NCBI RefSeq assembly: GCF_032854445.1
Contig: NC_088303.1
Coordinates: 37,023,501 to 37,087,500, forward strand
DNA: 64,000 bases
Reading direction: 5' to 3'
Origin: Liolophura sinensis
Taxonomy: Eukaryota > Mollusca > Polyplacophora > Chitonida > Chitonidae
Shown: piece by piece, positions 61,501 through 64,000 of the stretch
How positions within the stretch are numbered: the first letter of the stretch is position 1
How the letters are laid out: each line of letters begins with the position of its first letter
Made by a program: the position numbers and the translations under genes
The notes under the pieces: generated by a model
The model's input: the letters and a program-made list of their open reading frames with translations, nothing else
The model's database searches: none
What the model was told of the DNA's origin: nothing

Positions 61501-63291
61501 GCCAGTCTTGGTTTTCCCCAGGCTTGTCGCTCAGCAGCAGAGCCGATCATAGTGTTCTGTGGCTGACCTTGGCCTCATATATGCTGTCTTACGCATCCGA
61601 CCCATATCTAAGTTAACAAGCATAAATTCGCAAGGATATAATGAATTTTTGAGTTTGTCGTTAAGCAGCGGTCCAATAACATCTGGGGGCGCAATAGAGA
61701 CGAGGCGCAATGGCCGAGGAGCAACTCACCAACGCGGTCGCTGTGAGTTCAAGTCTAGCTTATACTTGCTTCCTCTTCGGCCATACGTGGGAAGGTCTGC
61801 CAACAACCTGCGGATGATCGTGGTTACCCTTGGGTTCTGCCCGGTATCCTCCTACCATAATTCTGCTCTCGTATAAATTAAATATTCTCCACCAAGTAAA
61901 TAAACAAAATAACATAAATGAATAAATATATCAGTGAAATCATGATTAAAATTTTATCTTTTTCAATACATTATTTACTTGACAGATCTGATACATTTTT
62001 ATCAGTTTTTTATCATGTAGATGAAAAATAGACCAAGTTCTTATCATGACATTTTGTATATTTTCTTCGAATATCTTTTATATTCAAATATTATATATAC
62101 ATGTTCAGTTATACTTACGTCATATCATCAACAATATGTAACATTGTGCATACCTGTGGTGAAACCATTCTGCAGTAAATTCACTGTGATAAAGTATTCA
62201 CAGGAAAGAGAGACAGGCCGCAGCATATGTTCCAAAATGGATATACTTACCTGTTCTCTCTAATATGTCTTCACCGAAGAGAATTTTTGTACATTTTTGA
62301 AACTTTTTTGTATTTTTCGCTTAAACATGCTCATTTTTTTATCATATGATTTGTGCCTCGCTAATGGTGCACGTTAGAACAAAAGTGTCGTAGACCCAAA
62401 ACGCGTCTAAACAACGTATAATTCTCTACGAAACGGGATTTACTGGGAAAAAGTTTCGCTTGTGATAATTGCTTATTGAAAAAACGTGAAACTGCATCTC
62501 ACGAAGAGCTGGATAATTATCACAGCTCAGGGGTGCCTTCACATTTGACGGTTAACTTGACACCTTCAAGAGAAAGTCCTGGGCCAAACCAGTTTTTTTT
62601 CATTGCCACCGTCATTGTCACTAAAACAACTCTCGTGCTGATGCTTTCATTATAAATAGGGTAGACTCTTTGAGTGTATGAATATTCATTTTATGCAAAA
62701 CTCTCTTTGTGAACTCTCTTGCTAACATGCTCTCGATACTTCGCAGGCACGTGTGGACATTCGCAAAAGCATATAGTTACATGGTCATAGCTAGTTATTT
62801 GTGAAATATACCCAATTATGATCTAGATGCATTTTGGAAGGATGTATTTTTGTGGTAATTCCTAAAATACCACTTTATGTCTTTATTAGTAATATAGGGG
62901 CTAGCGCAGCGTAATGACTCAGGAGCCTCTCACCAATGCGGCCCCTGTGAGTTCAATTCCAGCTCATGCAGGCCTCCTCTCGGGCCGTACGTGGGAATAT
63001 CTGCCAGCAACCTGCGGATGGTCGTGGGTTTCTTCCGGGCTCTGCCCGGTTCCACCCACCATAATGCTGTCCGCCGTCGTATGAATGAAATATTCTTGAG
63101 TACGGCTTAAAATTAGTAATATGTATTTGAGGTTTGTGACATACCTTATACCGGTAATCTCCTTGTAGGACAACAGTGCATATGAAACTTCAGTGAGTGA
63201 ACACACAATATTTGACCCCAAAAGACTCTCCAACAAGGCTGACCAGGTGGACATGAGGACTGGGCGAATGAAAGAAGTGCTGACTTACGAG
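24724..63291 (+). CDS. TRPC: TRPC3/6/7-like cation channel gene, 13 exons visible, 3' end missing
   Basis: Predicted plasma-membrane, non-selective, calcium-permeable channel subunit. The family forms tetramers and is typically gated downstream of phospholipase C by diacylglycerol (family knowledge). Thirteen exons with GT/AG borders and matching phases (0,0,0,0,0,1,0,1,0,2,0,0,0) join into 832 codons without a stop. Domain order: basic N-terminus (1-51), ankyrin region (about 55-200), H203/C207/C209/C212 zinc-site motif, linker helices (270-327), pre-S1 and S1 (about 350-412), S2 (462-480), S3 (495-516), S4 (556-580), S5 (600-626), pore (654-672), S6 (684-707), TRP domain (716-750). [23 protein letters not shown] and EDADVEWKF point to the TRPC3/6/7 group rather than TRPC1/4/5 or insect TRP. 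The C-terminal coiled coil and CIRB region must lie beyond the right edge. Hallmark substitutions in pore and TRP box suggest a divergent paralogue. The family call is strong; gating and physiology are not shown. Confidence 0.93.
24943..25498 (+). repeat. 29-bp minisatellite at the start of TRPC intron 1
   Basis: Nineteen units containing AATGACAACACAGCATTC; CAGCAT recurs every 29 bp from 24965 to 25487. Units carry two linked variable sites (GTGATG/GTAATG and TCTAAG/TCAAAG). It starts about 70 bp after the exon 1 donor. Open frames on the minus strand are repeat artefacts. Confidence 0.95.
25505..25715 (+). repeat. Dispersed repeat B, copy 2
   Basis: TACCTAATTCTGCTTAGTCT, GGGGGCGTATAAGAGGCTAC and CATCTGTCACATTGTCGCCG. 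It begins directly after the 29-bp minisatellite. Confidence 0.7.
26804..26935 (-). mobile_element. SINE-A, reverse partial copy
   Basis: TATTTATTTGATTGGTGTTT, CATACTCAAGAATATTTCAC and TATGGTGGGAGAAAACC are the complement of the SINE-A 3' half. Confidence 0.8.
27800..28140 (+). repeat. Dispersed repeat with internal inverted motifs
   Basis: AAACTCGGCATACACGG and CTCTTGTATGTCGAGCTTAA are inverted relative to each other, and CGACTGG occurs twice. The end resembles positions 60-170 (CTTGTGTATGTCGAGGTTAA), suggesting a shared element. Confidence 0.45.
30365..30464 (+). repeat. 100-bp polypyrimidine tract
   Basis: Almost only C and T (CTCCCTCTGCTCCCTCCCTC within), ending in ACTTCAACTTCAG. It lies about 490 bp before exon 2. 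Confidence 0.7.
30904..30954 (+). other. Possible alternative TRPC start extending exon 2
   Basis: An ATG at 30904 (A at -3) is in frame with exon 2 and would add 17 residues, rich in arginine, if transcription began inside intron 1 and exon 2 served as first exon. The same bases form the normal acceptor context (CTTTTCACCTCAG), so splicing from exon 1 is the simpler reading. Confidence 0.2.
30955..31113 (+). CDS. TRPC: TRPC exon 2 (first ankyrin-region repeats)
   Basis: Codes for residues 52-104, phase 0 at both ends. The acceptor follows a pyrimidine run (CCTTTTCACCTCAG) and the donor is GAG|GTAAGT. The peptide has the family's entry to the ankyrin domain: [18 protein letters not shown], then [17 protein letters not shown] and NEHLE, which align without gaps to the TRPC3/6/7 pattern as I know it. 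An ATG at 30904 is in frame with this exon, so an unspliced alternative start with 17 extra residues is possible. Confidence 0.93.
31114..31712 (+). other. TRPC intron 2
   Basis: 599 bp, with a SINE-A related copy at 31316-31450. Confidence 0.9.
31316..31450 (+). mobile_element. SINE-A related copy in intron 2
   Basis: GGTTCAAATCCAGTTC resembles the B box; the tail AAGTGAAATATTCTTGGCTA and (AAAT)n is clear. Confidence 0.6.
31713..32207 (+). CDS. TRPC: TRPC exon 3 (ankyrin repeats and zinc-site motif)
   Basis: The largest exon, residues 105-269, phase 0 at both ends, with acceptor TTTGGGTTTCAG and donor AGA|GTGAGT. It completes the ankyrin region (IVELLLDKS; then [20 protein letters not shown]). 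The family's HCCC zinc motif follows as H203, C207, C209, C212 ([13 protein letters not shown]). The stretch [20 protein letters not shown] is diagnostic of the TRPC3/6/7 side of the family. The segment between the repeats (about residues 140-170) is variable and acidic. Confidence 0.96.
32355..32438 (+). mobile_element. SINE-A tail fragment
   Basis: GTCGTCGTATAAGTGAAAAT, GACGGCGTTGAACTATC and (AAAT)n, 150 bp after exon 3. Confidence 0.6.
32581..32852 (+). repeat. 136-bp tandem duplication
   Basis: Two adjacent copies, 32581-32716 and 32717-32852, both starting TCCTGTTTCCCTGGTCTAAC and differing at only a few bases. The second copy runs into a SINE tail (to about 32925), so the duplication involved part of a SINE. 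Confidence 0.9.
33777..34520 (+). mobile_element. Family 1 inverted-repeat element, copy 2, right end lost
   Basis: Starts with CCTGGTATGGTAAAGCGGGG and shares internal blocks with copy 1: GAGTGACAACT, CCTGTTAT..GACAAACAT, GAGTGCATTTTTGG, and GAAATTTGCACT near the right end. The right inverted repeat is missing where a SINE begins (about 34523). The copy is nested in the foldback-like element. Confidence 0.6.
34527..34698 (+). mobile_element. SINE-A, forward member of an inverted pair
   Basis: Runs from TTAGAGCGCTAGCGCAG through GAGTTCAAATCCAGCTCATG to TACGGAGTAAAACACC and (AAAT)n. Nested in the foldback-like element. Confidence 0.85.
34700..34885 (-). mobile_element. SINE-A, reverse member of an inverted pair
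   Basis: The complement of the SINE-A tail, body and head (ends GCACTAGCGCGCTAACC). It is placed tail to tail with the copy at 34527-34698, so the transcript could fold into a long hairpin. Confidence 0.85.
35422..35898 (+). repeat. Direct duplication of about 240 bp
   Basis: Copy 1 (35422-35658) and copy 2 (35683-35898) share CTTATTGTTGGGCCTTAGAA, TTTAATCTCGTGATATCTTA, GGCTTTGCGGCATCGGTCCT and end in GCATGTTACAGT; offset 261 bp. Non-coding. Confidence 0.85.
37140..37334 (+). mobile_element. SINE-D related copy ending in (CACT)n
   Basis: GTCTCAGTGAAGCAGCACTA, AGGCACATTACATGAACTTC, TGAAAAATTGTTAAGTACGA, then a CACT-repeat tail that leads straight into the 22-bp satellite. Confidence 0.75.
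37335..39606 (+). repeat. 22-bp satellite with 44-bp dimer order, 2.3 kb
   Basis: Roughly a hundred 22-bp units. Type A is CATCTCCAGTCTCATAACC+AGA, type B CATCTCCAATCTCACGGCT+AGG. From about 37850 to 39600 A and B alternate as 44-bp dimers; the left 500 bp holds more diverged, mostly A-like monomers. The array starts directly after a SINE tail of (CACT)n and sits in TRPC intron 3. Confidence 0.95.
39955..40110 (+). mobile_element. SINE-C fragment in intron 3
   Basis: GGTGGGGCCTTAGTGACAAT, GTCTGCGCAGCTCTTTGAAG and CACCAATATGTGGTGCGGAT match the body of the 420-690 copy. Confidence 0.5.
41030..41255. mobile_element. SINE-A reverse copy facing a forward tail
   Basis: 41036-41140 is a reverse SINE-A 3' half. 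After (AAAT)n and (TA)n a forward tail (TATTCTTGAGTACGGCGTAA) follows at about 41206-41255, again giving an inverted arrangement. Confidence 0.75.
41270..41338. repeat. (TA)n microsatellite
   Basis: About 34 uninterrupted AT units. A shorter (TA)n tract stands at 41163-41193. Confidence 0.95.
41615..41725 (+). mobile_element. SINE-C type tail just before exon 4
   Basis: CCGGACAGTAGTACTCCGGT, AACTGACCGCCATCATATAA and GTGAGTATGACGTTAAAG form a tail of the same type as SINE-C. It explains part of the 129-codon open frame at 41453-41842. Confidence 0.5.
41913..42086 (+). CDS. TRPC: TRPC exon 4 (linker helix region)
   Basis: Residues 270-327, phase 0 at both ends, acceptor TTGTTTGCAG and donor AAG|GTAAAC. 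It corresponds to the helical linker after the ankyrin domain, with the recognisable pattern [27 protein letters not shown] and [14 protein letters not shown]. It follows a 9.7-kb intron filled with satellite and transposon sequence, so correct splicing spans a repeat-rich gap. Confidence 0.93.
43436..43498. repeat. (TA)n microsatellite
   Basis: About 31 uninterrupted AT units in intron 4. The ORF reading isoleucine-tyrosine repeats is an artefact. Confidence 0.95.
44090..44456 (+). mobile_element. Ty3/gypsy-type gag fragment, frameshifted
   Basis: An ATG at 44090 opens a proline-rich stretch that stops at about 44308. The next frame carries a typical Ty3/gypsy gag piece: FKGSG, an AEKFLAEF helix, then [11 protein letters not shown], stopping at 44456. 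One base of frame change separates the halves, and no protease, reverse transcriptase or integrase follows, so it is a dead fragment inside TRPC intron 4. LTRs were not identified. Confidence 0.6.
44915..44980 (+). mobile_element. SINE-A tail fragment, degenerate
   Basis: CACAATGCTGGCTGTCGTCA then TATAAGTGAAATGATCTTTT. Confidence 0.5.
46362..46526 (+). CDS. TRPC: TRPC exon 5 (pre-S1 region)
   Basis: Residues 328-382, phase 0 at both ends, acceptor TTTGGTTTCAG and donor AAG|GTGAGA. It begins with [18 protein letters not shown], one of the best conserved TRPC segments, then a hydrophobic stretch ([20 protein letters not shown]) that forms the pre-S1 membrane-associated helix in known TRPC structures. 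It ends in GSK, matching the family's CSK end before S1. Confidence 0.95.
46527..47170 (+). other. TRPC intron 5
   Basis: 644 bp, one third of it a reverse copy of repeat B. Confidence 0.9.
46851..47075 (-). repeat. Dispersed repeat B, copy 3 (reverse)
   Basis: AGAGTAAAACTTGAACAGCG, TAGTGTGATAGTTGG and AGCAGAATTAGGTGAAGAAA are the complement of repeat B; it ends about 95 bp before exon 6. Confidence 0.65.
47171..47438 (+). CDS. TRPC: TRPC exon 6 (S1, extracellular S1-S2 loop, start of S2)
   Basis: Residues 383-471 plus the first base of codon 472 (phase 1 donor TAG|GTAAGG). Two AGs are close together at the 3' splice site; only a start at 47171 keeps the frame and the family spacing. It encodes the S1 helix ([17 protein letters not shown]) and a loop with two N-glycosylation sequons, N422-Q-T and N441-V-S. 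The S1-S2 loop is an established glycosylation site in TRPC3 and TRPC6. The exon ends in the first half of S2. Confidence 0.93.
47439..48239 (+). other. TRPC intron 6
   Basis: 801 bp. A piece at about 48105-48145 (AGAAATGGTTTTGTGG) resembles part of the duplication at 35422-35898. Nothing else. Confidence 0.9.
48240..48379 (+). CDS. TRPC: TRPC exon 7 (end of S2, S3)
   Basis: Begins with the last two bases of codon 472 (phase 1) and runs to residue 518, donor AAG|GTACGA, phase 0. It holds the C-terminal half of S2 ([13 protein letters not shown], equivalent to the family's ECKEIW..G) and S3 ([20 protein letters not shown]). Confidence 0.92.
49873..50229 (+). repeat. Direct duplication of about 102 bp with spacer
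   Basis: 49873-49974 and 50128-50229 share AGATATCTCTTTGCTATTTC, CCATGCTGTTTTCCAGGTTG and end in GGACATACCGCC. The roughly 150-bp spacer is unrelated. It lies in TRPC intron 7. Confidence 0.8.
50817..51122 (+). mobile_element. SINE-D, tRNA-derived, nearly complete
   Basis: A box in GTGGCCGAATGGTTAGAGCG, degenerate B box GACCCGAGATTAAAG, long body (GGAAACAGGACTGGTTGG, GTGGCGGCAGCACTTTGG), tail TGAAAAATTGTTAAGCACGA then (CATA)n. It is in intron 7. This is a SINE, not a working tRNA gene. Confidence 0.8.
51713..51915 (+). repeat. Dispersed repeat B, copy 4
   Basis: CTCAATTCTGCTTACGTCAT, GGTGCTAATGGGCGTGTAAG and GTGTGACCATTTGACAACTA. It ends 28 bp before exon 8, so it lies over the branch-point region. 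Confidence 0.7.
51944..52034 (+). CDS. TRPC: TRPC exon 8 (S3-S4 extracellular segment)
   Basis: Residues 519-548 plus one base, acceptor ACTTTCGCAG and donor GCAG|GTAATT. It is weakly conserved and acidic/aromatic ([13 protein letters not shown]), like the variable loop before S4 in TRPC3/6/7, and has a similar length (30 residues). Support comes mainly from splice phase, since it links phase 0 of exon 7 to phase 1 of exon 9, and from position. Confidence 0.8.
52035..52457 (+). other. TRPC intron 8
   Basis: 423 bp, nothing notable. Confidence 0.9.
52458..52609 (+). CDS. TRPC: TRPC exon 9 (S4 and S4-S5 linker)
   Basis: Completes codon 549 and runs to residue 599; acceptor TGCTTTCAG, donor AAG|GTGGGT. 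It encodes [20 protein letters not shown] (S4) and [19 protein letters not shown], the S4-S5 linker signature that is nearly identical to TRPC3/6/7. As in other TRPCs, S4 lacks the regular arginine ladder of voltage-gated channels. Confidence 0.95.
52610..55554 (+). other. TRPC intron 9
   Basis: 2.9 kb, one third of it the family 1 inverted-repeat element. A SINE-A scrap (GGACGGCGGCCAGCACTAC) stands at about 53190, and a very degenerate reverse tail at about 54640-54700 inside that element. Confidence 0.85.
53978..54997 (-). mobile_element. Family 1 inverted-repeat element, copy 3, 1.0 kb
   Basis: Right end ACCTTGTATGGTAAGGCGGG (read on the minus strand from 54997) and left end ACCTTGTTCGATAAGGCCGA (from 53978) form the inverted repeat. 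Internal blocks match copies 1 and 2 in opposite orientation. It lies in TRPC intron 9 and carries extra internal sequence relative to copy 1. No transposase frame was seen. Confidence 0.6.
55555..55703 (+). CDS. TRPC: TRPC exon 10 (S5 and pore turret)
   Basis: Residues 600-648 plus two bases (phase 2, donor GGAA|GTGAGT). S5 is [20 protein letters not shown] followed by HNLFWYY, matching the family. The turret that follows (residues 627-649) is about a dozen residues longer than I expect for TRPC3/6/7 and contains the sequon N638-I-T, which would face outside next to the pore. Confidence 0.94.
55704..56666 (+). other. TRPC intron 10
   Basis: 963 bp, no repeat recognised. Confidence 0.9.
56667..56865 (+). 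CDS. TRPC: TRPC exon 11 (pore helix, selectivity filter, S6)
   Basis: Completes codon 649 and runs to residue 715; acceptor TTCCTTGCAG, donor GCC|GTAAGT, phase 0. Pore helix and filter read [13 protein letters not shown] (656-668), where TRPC3/6/7 normally have TLFWSIFGLSE. S6 is [22 protein letters not shown], with the invariant LLNMLIAM. The acidic residue E666 after the filter is kept, but R664 replaces a leucine. Confidence 0.95.
56866..61017 (+). other. TRPC intron 11
   Basis: 4.2 kb. A SINE-like tail (GCGACGTTAAACACTACGCA then AAAG repeats) stands at 57745-57842. Frames of 60-87 codons are unrecognised. Nothing else named. Confidence 0.85.
61018..61245 (+). CDS. TRPC: TRPC exon 12 (TRP domain and cysteine cluster)
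   Basis: Residues 716-791, phase 0 at both ends, acceptor GCTACTTTCAG, donor AAG|GTATGT. It opens with [11 protein letters not shown], the TRP box with G725 in place of the usual alanine. The second box is LPVPLN (740-745), where LPxPFN is normal. A run with six cysteines in nine residues (761-769) follows, then a charged segment that should be cytoplasmic. Confidence 0.93.
61693..61930 (+). mobile_element. SINE-A, diverged copy in intron 12
   Basis: GAGGAGCAACTCACCAACGC, GAGTTCAAGTCTAGCTTATA and CTACCATAATTCTG match SINE-A; the tail is degenerate. It accounts for the 105-codon open frame at 61559-61876. Confidence 0.75.
62897..63115 (+). mobile_element. SINE-A, nearly complete, 53 bp before exon 13
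   Basis: Contains GGGGCTAGCGCAGCGTAATG, the B-box-like GAGTTCAATTCCAGCTCATG, CACCATAATGCTG and a tail ending TACGGCTTAAAATTA. It lies immediately upstream of the exon 13 acceptor. Confidence 0.85.
63169..63291 (+). CDS. TRPC: TRPC exon 13 (cytoplasmic C-terminal segment)
   Basis: Residues 792-832, phase 0 at both ends, acceptor ATCTCCTTGTAG and donor GAG|GTGAGT. It is rich in charged residues ([11 protein letters not shown] at the end) and occupies the place just before the conserved C-terminal helix of TRPC3/6/7. It is not well conserved, so support is open frame, phase and splice sites. The end of the exon recurs in degenerate form downstream in the intron. Confidence 0.8.
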
Positions 63292-64000
63292 GTGAGTTTG
63301 TAACAAATAAGAATCAGCTTGAAACACGAAGGCTTGTAGCGTAAGGTGGGCATGAGACTATGTGAATGAAAGATGCCCTGATGTGTGAGGCTCGGTTCGG
63401 TTTGAATGATGAATTTCAATCTTTCAATTAGGGTAAGGGGAATATGAGGATTGGGTGAATGAAGGGAGCCCCGACCTATGAGGAGAGTTCATGGCAATTG
63501 GCTTGACATATAAGGCTAGTTTGTAACAGATATGGTTCAGTTTGAATGATTAAGCTTGAGACTTTTAGGTAATTTCAGTGACCGTGATAATTAAATCGAT
63601 TTGCTTACACTAGCGAACGTGAATTTTGTGAAAGCATTTTACTCGAAGTAGAAAGTGGGTAATGTTTGAAAGTTAATACAATTTCTAAAAGCCTTAATGC
63701 CCTGAACTGCAGGCTTGCGTGTTGTTTTGAAATATTGGATTGGAGTAAATATTCTCAAGATGAAATGTTTTTTTACTTAAAGTGTGATGACTGTGTCATT
63801 CCACTGAGCAATAGTCTGGGTTTATGAGAGCTTTATGGAATAAATCTGGTTTTCGCATGCAGGGAATTAGTCAGGCTTTATCATTTAAAATTGCCTACAG
63901 TTACTCTCTTTCAAATAGCGCTGTGAAGAAGATTGCTCATATTTCTTGAAGAGTGTTGTGTAAAAACTGATCATGAAAAGATGATGACTTCATATTATAA
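63292..64000 (+). other. Start of TRPC intron 13, cut by window edge
   Basis: Contains degenerate copies of the exon 13 end. No further TRPC exon is visible, so the C-terminal helix lies outside. Confidence 0.8.
63343..63560 (+). repeat. Degenerate copies of the end of exon 13
   Basis: 63343-63413 and 63433-63490 resemble 63245-63335 (GTGGACATGAGGACTGGGCG in the exon; AATATGAGGATTGGGTGAAT in the later copy). 63501-63549 repeats the donor region (AGTTTGTAACAGATATGGTT). The GT donor is lost in the copies. Confidence 0.55.

Larger units (their letters stand above)
61246..63168 (+). other. TRPC intron 12
   Basis: 1.9 kb with two SINE-A copies (61693 and 62897). The rest is AT-rich. Confidence 0.85.

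Overview
The window is eukaryotic nuclear DNA from an animal. It is AT-rich, genes are split by long introns, and small tRNA-derived SINEs, inverted-repeat transposons and satellites are dense. The most frequent SINE ends in a tail like GAGTACGGCGTAAAACACC followed by (AAAT)n. I associate this tail with molluscs and their relatives, so a mollusc or other lophotrochozoan is my best guess. That is inference; no species can be named from the sequence alone.

One gene is convincing: a TRPC-type cation channel on the + strand, closest to the vertebrate TRPC3/6/7 group. I can place 13 coding exons (24724-24876, 30955-31113, 31713-32207, 41913-42086, 46362-46526, 47171-47438, 48240-48379, 51944-52034, 52458-52609, 55555-55703, 56667-56865, 61018-61245, 63169-63291). 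All have GT/AG borders and compatible phases and together give 832 codons without a stop. They cover the N-terminal tail, the ankyrin region, the zinc-site and linker region, the membrane segments, the pore and the TRP domain. The last C-terminal exon(s) lie beyond the right edge. The channel differs from the family at several hallmark positions: pore helix VFW for LFW, filter FGRGE for FGLSE, TRP box EWKFGR for EWKFAR, and PLN for PFN in the second box. It also has a longer pore turret with a sequon and a cysteine cluster after the TRP domain.

Layout: 1-24700 has no gene I can name. It holds a 158-bp satellite (943-1905), SINEs, two inverted-repeat elements (3148-3605 and 22260-22868), a 34-bp minisatellite (20631-20894), a palindrome (11703-11759), a possible LINE remnant (10657-10866) and two weak exon candidates (8260-8319 on + and 9459-9591 on -). 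From 24724 to the right edge is the TRPC gene. Intron 1 starts with a 29-bp minisatellite. Intron 3 carries a foldback-like element (33127-35225) with nested SINEs, and a 2.3-kb satellite of 22-bp units organised as 44-bp dimers. Intron 4 carries a broken Ty3/gypsy gag fragment. Intron 9 holds a 1-kb inverted-repeat element. The right edge has degenerate copies of the end of exon 13.

No operon-like or multi-gene system is present. The points of interest are the unusual TRPC paralogue and the repeat biology around it.
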